Origin: DATAOG01 sp963757395
Lineage (GTDB): Bacteria > Pseudomonadota > Alphaproteobacteria > Geminicoccales > Geminicoccaceae
Length of the DNA: 64,000 nt
NCBI GenBank assembly: GCA_963757395.1
Contig: CAVWRK010000003.1
Location: 744,001 to 808,000 of the forward strand
Reading direction: 5' to 3'
Position numbers and translations under genes: made by a program
Notes under the pieces: generated by a model
What the model saw: only the letters and a program-made list of their open reading frames with translations
Databases searched by the model: none
Told to the model about the DNA's origin: nothing
Shown: positions 1 to 8,618 of the stretch, one piece after another
How positions within the stretch are numbered: the stretch's first letter is position 1
Layout of the letters: each line of letters opens with the position of its first letter

Positions 1-877
1 CGGCGCGATCACCGCGGCGTCGGCGACCATCGGCCCGATCGTGCCGCCCTCGATCCCGATGGTGCTCTACGCGCTGGTCGCCAACACCTCGGTCGGCTAC
101 CTGTTCCTCGGCGGCGTGATCCCGGGCCTGCTGATGGCGGGCTGCCTGATGATCGCGGTCGCGGTGATCGCGCATCGACGCGGCTTTCCGGTCGAGGCGC
201 CGGTGGCGGCGGGCAAGCGCCTGCCGATCCTGCGCGACGCCTTCCCGGCGCTCTTGCTGCCGGTGATCCTGTTGGGCGGCATCTATTCCGGCGCCGTCAC
301 CCCGACCGAGGCCGCGGCGGTTGCCGCCGCCTACGCGCTGCTGCTCGCGATGGGCTTCTATCGGGCGCTCTCGCTCAGGGCCCTGGTCGAGGTCCTGATC
401 GGCTCGGCGCGCTCGACCGCGGTGGTCGCGATGGTGATCGCCGGCGCCTTTCTGTTCAACTACATCGTCTCGGCCGAGCGCGTGCCGGACCTGCTCGGCG
501 GCTGGCTCGCGACCGTGCAGGTGCCGCCGCTCGCCTTCCTGCTCGCGATCAACCTTATGTTCCTGGCGCTCGGCTGCTTCGTCGACACCCTTTTGATGCT
601 GCTGGTGATCGTCCCGATCCTGATGCCCTCGGTGCGCGCGCTGCACATCGACACCGTGCATTTCGGCGTCGTGATCATCGTCAACATGATGATCGGCCTG
701 ACGACGCCGCCCTATGGCGAGCTGCTGTTCGTGATCAGCGGCGTCACCGGCATCAAGCTGCAGGCGATGATCCGCGAGATCTGGCCGTTCCTCCTGGTGC
801 TGATCGTGGCGTTGCTGCTGATGGTGCTCGTGCCCGAGACGGTGCTCTGGCTGCCCCGCCAGTTCGGCTACAAGTGA
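1..877 (+). CDS. TRAP transporter large permease subunit (DctM type), 3' part
   Basis: This is the C-terminal part of a TRAP-type secondary uptake permease. The reading frame is open from base 2 to a TGA at 875-877, so the true start lies left of the window. The segment has alternating hydrophobic helices and the family's conserved stretches: GPIVPPSIPMVLY near the start, YSGAVTPTEAAA in the middle and MMIGLTTPPYGELLFV near the end. Family members have 12 or more membrane spans and work with a small membrane subunit and a periplasmic binding protein, both expected upstream. The stop overlaps the next gene's GTG start by 4 bases, so the MFS gene is probably translationally coupled. The substrate cannot be told from the sequence; carboxylates are usual for the family. 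Confidence 0.93.
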   Translation, partial: GAITAASATIGPIVPPSIPMVLYALVANTSVGYLFLGGVIPGLLMAGCLMIAVAVIAHRRGFPVEAPVAAGKRLPILRDAFPALLLPVILLGGIYSGAVTPTEAAAVAAAYALLLAMGFYRALSLRALVEVLIGSARSTAVVAMVIAGAFLFNYIVSAERVPDLLGGWLATVQVPPLAFLLAINLMFLALGCFVDTLLMLLVIVPILMPSVRALHIDTVHFGVVIIVNMMIGLTTPPYGELLFVISGVTGIKLQAMIREIWPFLLVLIVALLLMVLVPETVLWLPRQFGYK

Positions 878-2100
878 GACCGCGTCTGCCGCCTGCGAGC
901 CTGATCGCGCTCGCCTGCGGGATCGAGGTCCTGAGCATGACCCCGCTCTCGGCCTTCCCCGCGCTGATCCCAGTGTTCCGCGCCGCCTGGGAGATCAGCA
1001 ACACCGAGGCGGGCTGGATCAGCGGCATCTTCTTTGCCGGCATGCTCGGGACGGTCGCGGTCGGCACCGCGCTGACCGATCGGGTCGACGCCAGGCTCGT
1101 CCTGATCGGCGGCCTCACCGTTAGCGGCCTGGCCGCGCTCGGCTTCGCCGGCACGGCCGACGGCGCCTGGTCGGCGGGCTGCTGGCGACTGCTGCAGGGC
1201 GTCGGCCTCGGCGCCACCTATATGCCGGGGCTCAAGCTCCTGACCGACCTCCTGCCGGTCCAAAGCGGCAGTCGCGCGACCTCCTTCTACACCGCGACCT
1301 ACTATCTCGGCGCCGGCCTGTCCTACTTCGTCGCGCTCGAGCTCGAGGCCGCCCTCGGCTGGCGCTCGGCCTTCGCCCTGGTCGCAGCGGGCCCGCTGAT
1401 CGGCCTGCTGCTGGCATTTTTCCTGGTTCCGACCCCGCCCAGGCCCGAGCAGAGGCTCTCGACCCGGCTGCTCGACTACCGCCCGGTCCTGACCAGCCGC
1501 CGGACGCTCGGCTTCGCCCTGATCTACGGCCTCCACAACGTCGAGGTGTTCGCGTTCAGCAGCTGGCTGGTGCCGCTCCTGGTGTTCAGCCGCAGGCTCC
1601 AGGAGCCCGCGGCGCTCGGGGTCGACTGGAGCCTGGGCACGATCGCCGCCCTGGTCTCGATCGTCGGGCTGCCGGCCAGCATCGCCGGCAACGAGATCGC
1701 CCAGCGGATCGGGCGCCAGCGCGTGATCGTCGGGGTGATGGTCGGCTCGGCGATCCTCGGTGTCGCCCTGGGCGCGCTGGCGAGCGCCGCCTACCTGCTG
1801 GTCCTGCTGTTGACCTTCGCCTACAGCGCCGCGATCGCGGCCGATTCGGCGACCACCACGGCCGGCATCGTCCAGGTGGCCGAGCCCCGCTACAAGGGCA
1901 CGACGATGTCGCTCTATGCGATCATCGGCTTCACCGGGGCCTTCGTCGGCCCGGTGATCTTCGGCGCGACCCTCGATCTCGCGGGCGGCGATCAGGCGGT
2001 CGCCGCCTGGCTCGCCGCCTTCGGCGCGATCGCGCTGCTCATGCTGCTCGGCCCCCTGGTCGTCGGTCAGCTGATCGGCATGGACCGGATCGGCCGCTGA
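874..2100 (+). CDS. MFS transporter
   Basis: A 408-residue major facilitator protein with about 12 hydrophobic helices. The GTG start (874-876) overlaps the stop of the TRAP permease as GTGA, so I take this start and infer co-transcription. The loop after the second helix, GTALTDRVDARLVLIGG, fits the MFS loop 2-3 signature (GxxxDRxGRR-like). A matching loop in the second half reads AQRIGRQRVIVGV. Its position behind a TRAP permease suggests a carboxylate or aromatic-acid carrier, but that is inference. No substrate-specific residues are recognised. Confidence 0.88.
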   Translation: MRPRLPPASLIALACGIEVLSMTPLSAFPALIPVFRAAWEISNTEAGWISGIFFAGMLGTVAVGTALTDRVDARLVLIGGLTVSGLAALGFAGTADGAWSAGCWRLLQGVGLGATYMPGLKLLTDLLPVQSGSRATSFYTATYYLGAGLSYFVALELEAALGWRSAFALVAAGPLIGLLLAFFLVPTPPRPEQRLSTRLLDYRPVLTSRRTLGFALIYGLHNVEVFAFSSWLVPLLVFSRRLQEPAALGVDWSLGTIAALVSIVGLPASIAGNEIAQRIGRQRVIVGVMVGSAILGVALGALASAAYLLVLLLTFAYSAAIAADSATTTAGIVQVAEPRYKGTTMSLYAIIGFTGAFVGPVIFGATLDLAGGDQAVAAWLAAFGAIALLMLLGPLVVGQLIGMDRIGR

Positions 2101-2111
2101 GCCTGCGACCT

Positions 2112-2531
2112 TCAGTCGGTCGCCGCCGATGCCGCCGGCTCGACGGCCAGGGGGTCCGGCCGCCCAGGCACGTCCGCGACGTTGCTCGAGGCCGCCGCCG
2201 GCCCCTTCAGGGCCTCGAGCACGCCGCGCGAGCGCGCCTCGGCCTGATAGGCGCGGATCGCCTGGCGCGTGCGCAGCCCAAGCTGGCCGTCGAGCGGGCC
2301 GGGATCGAAGCCGCGCAGGGTCAGGAGCCGTTGCGCATCGGTCACCAGGTCCCGGTAGGATGCGTCGTCCAGGTCAGGCGCGTCGGCGACCTCGGAATCT
2401 CGCGGTGGCGCGGGGGACGGCGCCTTGGCCGCCGGTGCGGCCAGCGCCGGGCCGGCCGCGAGCGCTCCGATCAAGCAGCCGAGCAGCGCCATGGCCTCGA
2501 CGCTGATGATCGAGCCGGGCAGTCGGAACAT
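2112..2531 (-). CDS. Exported protein with peptidoglycan-binding domain
   Basis: A 139-residue protein. I place the start at the ATG ending at 2531 because GGAGG lies 5-6 bases upstream; an earlier ATG at 2543 has no such site. Residues 1-32 form a signal peptide with a hydrophobic core and an Ala-rich cleavage region (AAGPALAAPAA). Residues about 60-100 match a PG_binding_1 repeat: LVTDAQRLLTLRGFDPGPLDG followed by LGLRTRQAIRAYQ, the usual 'two-helix, D-G-x-G-x-T' pattern. The C-terminus is a low-complexity Pro/Ala tail. It probably attaches to periplasmic peptidoglycan. It is convergent with the MFS gene, with a gap of only 11 bases. Confidence 0.8.
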   Translation of the reverse strand: MFRLPGSIISVEAMALLGCLIGALAAGPALAAPAAKAPSPAPPRDSEVADAPDLDDASYRDLVTDAQRLLTLRGFDPGPLDGQLGLRTRQAIRAYQAEARSRGVLEALKGPAAASSNVADVPGRPDPLAVEPAASAATD

Positions 2532-2655
2532 CGCGGCCTCCAAGACGGGAACTCGACAGCGTTAACACTCGCTCAAACTATAGCCGTCGAGGCGGGCCCG
2601 CGCAAACCCGGGCGCGCAGACGTGCGGCCCAGCTCGCTCGGATGGCCGCCAGGGA

Positions 2656-3654
2656 TCAGGCGTAGAGGCGTTCGCCGTCGAGCCCCTGGTACAGATCGGC
2701 GACGAACTCGCCGTAGCCGTTGAACAGCTGGGTGCGCACGCGCTGGTCGGTGCCGAGCACGCGCTCCATCGCCTGGCTCCAGCGCGGATGCGGCACCTCG
2801 GGGTTGACGTTCGCCCAGAAGCCGTACTCGCTGGCCTGGATGGTCTCCCAGAAGGTCGCCGGCCGGTCCTCGGTGAAGGTGAAGCGGATGATCGACTTTA
2901 CCGACTTGAAGCCGTACTTCCAGGGCACCGCGAGGCGGAGCGGGGCGCCGTTCTGGCGCGGGATCGGCTTGCCGTAGAGGCCGGTCGCGATGAACGCGAG
3001 CTCGTTGGTCGCCTCGGCGATCGTCAGGCCCTCGGTGTAGGGCCAGGGATACCAGGACTGGCGCTGGCCGGGCGCCATCTCCGGGTCCTGGAAGCTGGTC
3101 ATCTGCAGATATTTGGCGCTGCCCAGCGGACGCGCCAGCTCGACCAGCGCCTTGAGCGGAAAACCGCTCCAGGGCACCGCCATCGACCAGGCCTCGACGC
3201 AGCGATGGCGATAGAGCCGCTCCTCGAGCGGCATGCGGGCGAGCAGGTCGTCGATCTCGAGGGTCTGCGGCTTCTCGACCAGGCCGTCGATCGCCACCTG
3301 CCAGGGCCGGATCCGGAGCGCCTGCGCCGCGTCGCTGATCTGCTTGCTCGAGCCGAACTCGTAGAAGTTGTTGTAGCTGGTCGCCAAGGCCTCGTCGGTC
3401 AGCGGCCGGTCGAGCTGATAGCGGTCGTTGCGGGCGACCGGATAGCGCCCGGCCGACGGGTCCGGCGCGACGCTCGCGGCCAGGGCCGCGGGCGGCCCTT
3501 CGGGCATGCCGAAGCGCCAGGCGGCAGCGCCGGCGACCAGCGCCCCGCCGCCGAGCCCGAGGGCGCCGAGGAGCCGGCGCCGGTTGAGGTAGACCTGCTC
3601 CGGGGTCGCCGCGCTCTCGGGCAGCTCCCAGCCACGCTTCCTGCGGATCGACAT
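2656..3654 (-). CDS. msrP: Protein-methionine-sulfoxide reductase catalytic subunit MsrP (YedY)
   Basis: A 332-residue molybdopterin oxidoreductase that repairs oxidised methionines in periplasmic proteins. The N-terminus carries a twin-arginine signal (NRRRLLGALGLGGGALVAG, residues about 26-45). The sulfite-oxidase fold follows, with the molybdenum-ligating cysteine in RHRCVEAWSMAVPWSGF (residues about 145-160). Conserved family blocks such as TSYNNFYEFG and RLAVPWKYGFKSVKSI are also present. Length matches the family. A GAGGGA ribosome site lies before the ATG. The usual partner, the haem membrane subunit MsrQ, is not adjacent: a helical-repeat gene lies upstream and a peptidoglycan-binding gene downstream. 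MsrQ may be elsewhere in the genome. Confidence 0.96.
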   Translation of the reverse strand: MSIRRKRGWELPESAATPEQVYLNRRRLLGALGLGGGALVAGAAAWRFGMPEGPPAALAASVAPDPSAGRYPVARNDRYQLDRPLTDEALATSYNNFYEFGSSKQISDAAQALRIRPWQVAIDGLVEKPQTLEIDDLLARMPLEERLYRHRCVEAWSMAVPWSGFPLKALVELARPLGSAKYLQMTSFQDPEMAPGQRQSWYPWPYTEGLTIAEATNELAFIATGLYGKPIPRQNGAPLRLAVPWKYGFKSVKSIIRFTFTEDRPATFWETIQASEYGFWANVNPEVPHPRWSQAMERVLGTDQRVRTQLFNGYGEFVADLYQGLDGERLYA

Positions 3655-3731
3655 CCCGTCCCTCGCTGTCTCTGTACGCTTCTGCCGGGACTATGTCGCA
3701 TTCGCGCGCCGGGATGCCAAATGCCGCCCGA

Positions 3732-4385
3732 TCACGAAATCGATAGCCGGGCATCGCGGCACGCCGCTCCGGGCGACGGCTCGCTGCCGTGCGAGCGGAC
3801 GTGTGGGTTCGGCGCGATCAGGAGCACGGCGGCGAGCAGCTTGCGCAGGTCGGACAGGCGCTTGGGCTTGAGCTCGAGCCATTCGGCGAGGCCCTCTTTC
3901 GGCAGCTCGTCGTAGCGCTCGAGCCTTTCGGTCGCCGCCCGGCCGCGCTCGGCCAGCGCCGTGAAATAGGCGCGCGCGGTCGGATCGTAGATCTCCAGCT
4001 GGTCGCTCTGCGCCGACCGGGGCAGGGCGCCCGGATGGCCGGGGGTCATCAGCAGGATCCAGCGCCAGCTGTCCGCCCACACGGCGAAGGCGTCCTCGAA
4101 CAGCCGCTTGGCCTGATAGTCCTGGCGGCGCCGGCGCATGACCAGGGCCTGATTGGTCAGGCTCGCGGCCAGCCTGGGGTCGCCGCGGCCGAAATGCTTG
4201 ATCGCGATCGTCAGGGCCTCCGCCCACAGGCGGCGCGCGCTCACGGTATCGCCGGTCCGGAAGGCGAGCGCCGCCTGCTCCTGGCAGCGTTCCCAGGCGA
4301 AGTCGGCCGCGGCAAAGCTCGCCGCCGCGGTCCCGGCATGATCCCCGGGGTGGCCTCCTGAGGCGATCGACTGCACGACTGCCAC
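3732..4385 (-). CDS. Tetratricopeptide-like helical repeat protein
   Basis: A 217-residue protein of unknown function. The start is GTG at 4385, with a strong GGAGGG site 6-12 bases upstream. Residues about 25-95 form paired amphipathic helices with TPR-like spacing: WERCQEQAALAFRTGDTVSARRLWAEAL, quoted here only in part by position, then LAASLTNQALVMRRR and QAKRLFEDAF. The C-terminal half is Glu/Lys/Leu rich (LAEWLELKPKRLSDLRKLL) and has no recognised domain. There is no signal peptide, so it is probably cytoplasmic. A good sigma-70-like promoter lies at 4416-4444. The gene appears monocistronic. Confidence 0.7.
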   Translation of the reverse strand: MAVVQSIASGGHPGDHAGTAAASFAAADFAWERCQEQAALAFRTGDTVSARRLWAEALTIAIKHFGRGDPRLAASLTNQALVMRRRRQDYQAKRLFEDAFAVWADSWRWILLMTPGHPGALPRSAQSDQLEIYDPTARAYFTALAERGRAATERLERYDELPKEGLAEWLELKPKRLSDLRKLLAAVLLIAPNPHVRSHGSEPSPGAACRDARLSIS

Positions 4386-4415
4386 GAGACATCCCTCCCT
4401 GTTGGCGTCGTCGAC

Positions 4416-4444
4416 AAATTAGCAAAAATGCCAACGATTCTCAA
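4416..4444 (-). promoter_or_regulatory. Sigma-70-like promoter of the helical-repeat gene
   Basis: Read on the minus strand, TTGAGA (4444-4439) and TAATTT (4421-4416) are separated by exactly 17 bases. The block sits in one of the few AT-rich stretches of the first 14 kb. Transcription would begin around 4408, leaving a leader of about 22 bases with the GGAGGG site before the GTG at 4385. The geometry is seen directly; activity is inferred. Confidence 0.55.
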
Positions 4445-4602
4445 CAGTATTTTAAAGTAAACGTAAGTTAACCTTAACAATCATTGCCGGATCGATTTGT
4501 CTTGACTTTGACGAGTTCGGTCACGAGGACGCCGGCGCCGGCCTTTGACGGCGGCCGCCGAAGCGTGCTTTGCTGCCTGGGCCCCGAAACCGGAGAACCT
4601 GG

Positions 4603-5244
4603 ATGCTGGCTGCCGCACCCGACCACGTGATCCCGAGCGAGACCGAGCTGCGCGCCCGGTTCGCGGCCCCGAGCCGGCTCGCGACCCTCAAGCAGCTCGA
4701 TCACCTCGATGCCAATTGCCGGCGCTTCATCGCGCTCTCGCCCTTCCTTTGCCTCGCGACCGCGCGCCCGAACGGGCTCGCCGACAACTCGCCGCGTGGC
4801 GACGCGCCGGGGTTCGTCCAGGTGCGGGACGAGCGCACCCTCCTGATCCCCGACCGGCCGGGCAACAACCGGCTGGATTCGATGGCCAACATCGTCACCA
4901 ACCCGAATGTCGGCCTGTTGTTCTTCATTCCGGGCGTGACCGAGACGCTCCGGGTCAACGGCCGCGCCCGGATCGTGACCGACCCGGCGATCCTGGCCCC
5001 ATTCGAGGTCCGCGGCCGGGCGCCCAAGGCGGCGATCCTGGTCGAGGTCGTGGAAGCCTTCCTGCACTGCTCGAAGGCGCTGATCCGCTCGCGCCTCTGG
5101 GCGCCCGACGCCAGGGTCGACCGCAAGGTCCTCCCCACCCTCGGCCAGATGATCGCCGACGTGGTCGACCGCCAGACCAGTCGGGAAACGGTCGCCGAGT
5201 ACGATCAGCAGATCGCCCGCAACATCGAGGAGCAGCTCTACTGA
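4603..5244 (+). CDS. Pyridoxamine 5'-phosphate oxidase-family FMN protein
   Basis: A 213-residue split-barrel flavin protein. I choose the ATG at 4603 because GGAG lies 7 bases upstream; a TTG at 4570 would add 11 residues without a ribosome site. Family blocks include FLCLATARPNGLADNSPRGD (residues about 45-65) followed by the FMN-phosphate-binding type stretch IPDRPGNNRLDSMANI. The length and pattern fit the MSMEG_1061-type subfamily of putative flavin oxidoreductases. The substrate is unknown. It stands alone between a divergent gene and the polysaccharide locus. Confidence 0.85.
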   Translation: MLAAAPDHVIPSETELRARFAAPSRLATLKQLDHLDANCRRFIALSPFLCLATARPNGLADNSPRGDAPGFVQVRDERTLLIPDRPGNNRLDSMANIVTNPNVGLLFFIPGVTETLRVNGRARIVTDPAILAPFEVRGRAPKAAILVEVVEAFLHCSKALIRSRLWAPDARVDRKVLPTLGQMIADVVDRQTSRETVAEYDQQIARNIEEQLY

Positions 5245-5616
5245 GCCCGGCGTGGCCCGACCGACACTTGCCCTCATCCGCGGCGCGCGCCAGGCGCTAG
5301 TCCACCTGCTCACCCGGGGCCTCACGCTGGTAGAGCTACCGATTGGGGGCGCCAGCCAGCAGGTATCGCCCCGACGGCCTGAGCAGAAAGGCGGCATGAC
5401 CGTCGACGAGCTCGCCGAAGCCGTTGGGATCGGCCGAACCGCGAAGCCCGGACCTTGCGGCGGGCATCGTGGAAGAAGCAGCCGCGGCGACGCAACGAGG
5501 TGCTCGATTGCCGGGTCCACTCCTGCATCTGCCTCCGCCTGCCCTTGATCTGCGGATTGCTTGCTAGTATCTGCAGCCTTCGTCCGGAGCGGCGCCGGCG
5601 TACCAAGCGGACGACT
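5245..5616. other. Intergenic stretch with a possible gene remnant
   Basis: There is no convincing complete gene in these 372 bases. On the minus strand, from about 5470 to a TAG at 5338-5336, one frame reads a protein-like tail containing DPNGFGELVDGHAAFLL and SGRYLLAGAPNR. It has no start, no ribosome site and no recognised family, so it may be the end of a decayed gene. No terminator with a U-run was seen. Confidence 0.3.
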
Positions 5617-7246
5617 ATGACAATTCGACGTTCTTCCTGGCTCGCGCCGACGCTCCTGGGCCTTCTGGCGCTGGCCGTGCGCCTGCCCGAGCTGAGCCAC
5701 ACCCCGCAGTTCGACGAGCTCTACCACCTGTTGGCGGCTCGCTCCTGGCTGGCCGAGGGTCATTTGCGGATTGCCGAGGGCACCTACGACCGGGCGCCGC
5801 TGTTCACGATCCTCGTCGCCGGCTGTTTCGCGCTGTTCGGCGAGAGTTCTGGTGGTCGCCCGCCTGCCCTCGCTGGTCGCCGGGACGGCGCTCGTCGTGG
5901 TGGTCTTCCTCTGGACCCGACGCGAGGCGGGGACGCTCGGCGCATGGGTAGCGGGGCTGCTGCTTGCTCTCTGGACCGAGGGCATCGCCATTTCCCAGTT
6001 CGCCCGCTTTTACGCCCTACAGGGCCTGTTCGTGTACTTGGGCGCGATCGCGGCCTATGCCGTTGTCTACGAACAATTGCGCCCGCGCCTTCGGCTCGCG
6101 ACCGCGCTCGGTGCCGGCCTCGCCTTTCTGCTCGCGTTCGCCGTCCAGATCACGACCCTGATCCCGCTCGCCGGCCTTGGCGTATGGCTCGCTCTGGCCG
6201 TTGGCCTGCCCTGGCTTCGGCACGAGGATCGGGCGCCGGCCTGGCGCTGGGGTGCCGCGCTTGGCGTCCTGGTCGGCCTGCTGCTGCTACTGGTCGTGCT
6301 CGACAGCCGGCTCGGCGTCCGCCTGATGCATACGATGTTCGAGACCCCCTTGCGGGGTGCCCGCCTCACCGGCCGGTTCTGGTACTACCACGGTCTCCTG
6401 AGCGTCGGCCATCCGCTGCTGTGGTCGCTGGTCGGCGGAATCGCCCTGGTTGCGGTGGCGTGGCGACCGCGACCGTCGCTATTCTGCCTGATCCTGTTCG
6501 CGACCGCCTTCGTGATCCATTCGATCGCCGCCCCGAAGGACATCCGCTACATCTACTATACCCTGCCGTTCCTGTTCGCGCTTGCCGGCATTGCGGCTCA
6601 GGACGGACTCCCGCGAGTGTGGGCGGCACTTGAGGCGGTCGCGCTGCGGGCGATCGTTGCCCTCGGCATGCGCCCGCGACCGCGTCTCGCCGCCCTGCTT
6701 GCCGGCCTCGCGGTCGCCTTCGCGTTGCTGTCGCAGCCGGATCTGATCCGCACCGGTGCCCGCGTCGTCGGGATCTACCTGCCGCCCGACGAGCCACGGT
6801 CGGACTGGGCGGCGGTCGCGCCGGAACTCGCGCCCTGGCTCGCGCGTGCCGACGTGGTCCTGACCAGGAACGAGCTCGCCGCGCTGTACTTTCTCGGGCG
6901 CTATGACGCGGTGATCAGCAAGAGCCGCCTGACCGAGCTTCCGAACTCGGAGGAGTTCAGCATCGACCCGCGCACCGGGCGGCCGGTGGTCAGTCAGGCC
7001 GCGACGATCGCGCGGATCATCGACTGCTATCCCACCGGTCTGGTGGTCGCCGAGGACACCTACTGGCGTTCAAAAAGCCAGATCGACGACGCGGTCGCCG
7101 ATCTGTTGGTGCGCCGGGCGGAGGCGATCCCGCTGCCGCAGGACGGCCGCGTGCGGGCCTACTTCTGGCAGCATCCGGCGCTGGCTTCGCCCGACCGGTG
7201 CGCCGGCGTGCCGGCGTTCCCGGGCCCGGCGGGCGGCCAGGGATAG
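5617..7246 (+). CDS. GT39/ArnT-like membrane glycosyltransferase (one frameshift)
   Basis: A polytopic glycosyltransferase of the dolichyl-phosphate-mannose/ArnT-like class, which transfers sugars from lipid carriers on the outer face of the inner membrane. The ATG at 5617 opens MTIRRSSWLAPTLLGLLAL, a first membrane helix. The first periplasmic loop carries the acidic catalytic-type pair in HTPQFDELYHLLAARSWL. The frame breaks near 5843-5850 (the sequence encoding LFGE) and resumes in the +1 frame as RVLVVARLPSLVAG. It then continues through about 9 more helices to a soluble C-terminal domain ending at 7246. Both halves together give about 540 residues, a normal family length. It starts the exopolysaccharide locus and is followed 10 bases later by a glycosyltransferase gene. 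Confidence 0.75.
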
Positions 7247-7256
7247 GAGGATCGGG

Positions 7257-8609
7257 ATGGGGACCGCGACCGGAGGCCCCGAGGTCGAGCGGAGCGAGGT
7301 GGCGCTCCCGCCCCGGGAGGGCGCCGGCCGCGGCGCGGCGACGCCGCGGGCCGGCGCCGGCGACCGCAAGCCTCGGCTCCTCTACGTCAGCACGTTCTTC
7401 CCCTATCCGGCGACCGGCGGCGGCAAGCTCAGGGTCAGCAACCTGCTCCGCCGTCTGGCCGCGACGTACGAGATCCACTACCTGTGCCTCGGCCTCTCCG
7501 ACGAAGAGTGCTCGCCGGCGGCGCTGGCGCAAGCCGAGCCGTTCTGCCGGTCGATCACAGTGATCCCGCACGCGATGCGCCGCAGCCGCGCCGCCCTCAA
7601 GGTCTTCCTGACGCTCCGCCCCTACGAGATCAACCTCTTCGACAGTCCGGAGCTGGCCGCGGCCCTGCGCCGCCTGATCGCCGCCGTGCGCCCCGACGTG
7701 CTCTGGTTCAGCCGGCTGGCGGCGGCCCGGTATTACCTCGGTGACGGGGATAGCGCCCTCGCCGTCCTCGACCAGCACGATCTGTCGTCGCAGTTGTGGC
7801 ACCTGATGCGCGTTGGAGCGCCGCAGGCGTGGGTGCGCCTATTCGCCCGGGTCAACGGCTGGCTGGTCGAGCGATACGAGCGCCGGCTCTACCGCAGGTT
7901 CAACGTCGCGGTGTCGGTCTCCGAGGCGGAGCGGCTTCTGACCCGGGACCGCATCGTCCGGAATGGCGACGGGCCGACGCTACTCACCGCCCCGAACGGC
8001 GTCGATCTCGACTTCTTCACGCCGGCGGCACCGGCCCCGGCGGGCGCGACCCGTGACCTTGTGCTCACCGGCACGATGAGCCACCGCCGCAACGTAGACG
8101 CCGCCCTCTATTTCGCGAACGAGATCTTCCCGGCGCTGGCCGCCGAGTTCGAGCGGCTCCGCTTCGTGGTCGTCGGCAAGGAGCCGGCGCGCGAGGTGCT
8201 CGAGCTCGGGCGCCGGCCCGGGATCGCCGTGACCGGCCCGGTCGCGGACGTACGACCCTGGATCGCGCGCGCCGAGGTCATCGTCGCGCCCTACCGCTTC
8301 GGCTCCGGGGTCAAGCACAAGCTGCCGATCGGCATGGCGATGCGCAAGGCGATCGTGAGCTCGAGCAACGGGGTGCAGGGGCTCGACGTTGTCCACGGCC
8401 GCCACGCCCTGATCGCGGACACGGCGGCCGATTTCGCCGCACAGGTCGCGACCCTGCTCCGCAACCAGGAGCTTCGGGAGGAGCTGGGAACGCGGGCGCG
8501 CCAGCTGGCGGTCGAAAAGTATGGCTGGGACGGCATCGTCGCGGGCCTCGTCGCCGAGGTCGAGGCGCTCCGCCAGCGGCAGCGTGCCGGGGCGGCGACC
8601 GCCCCCTGA
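7257..8609 (+). CDS. GT4 glycosyltransferase (XrtA/PEP-CTERM-associated type)
   Basis: A 450-residue cytoplasmic glycosyltransferase with a GT-B fold. The start ATG at 7257 follows a perfect AGGAGG at 7245-7250. After about 35 variable residues the N-terminal Rossmann domain begins with RLLYVSTFFPYPATGGGKLR. The C-terminal donor-binding domain shows LVLTGTMSHRRNVDAALYF and the E-x7-E-type region with PYRFGSGVKHKLPIGMAM. This resembles the TIGR03087 group ('sugar transferase, PEP-CTERM/EpsH1 system associated'). A second member lies at 18980-20191. It is probably co-transcribed with the preceding membrane glycosyltransferase. Confidence 0.88.
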   Translation: MGTATGGPEVERSEVALPPREGAGRGAATPRAGAGDRKPRLLYVSTFFPYPATGGGKLRVSNLLRRLAATYEIHYLCLGLSDEECSPAALAQAEPFCRSITVIPHAMRRSRAALKVFLTLRPYEINLFDSPELAAALRRLIAAVRPDVLWFSRLAAARYYLGDGDSALAVLDQHDLSSQLWHLMRVGAPQAWVRLFARVNGWLVERYERRLYRRFNVAVSVSEAERLLTRDRIVRNGDGPTLLTAPNGVDLDFFTPAAPAPAGATRDLVLTGTMSHRRNVDAALYFANEIFPALAAEFERLRFVVVGKEPAREVLELGRRPGIAVTGPVADVRPWIARAEVIVAPYRFGSGVKHKLPIGMAMRKAIVSSSNGVQGLDVVHGRHALIADTAADFAAQVATLLRNQELREELGTRARQLAVEKYGWDGIVAGLVAEVEALRQRQRAGAATAP

Positions 8610-8618
8610 CACCCCGCC

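Noticed and set aside
4474..5991. Minus-strand open frame of 505 codons
   Set aside because: It covers the antisense of the flavin oxidase and of the glycosyltransferase start and has no recognisable domain.
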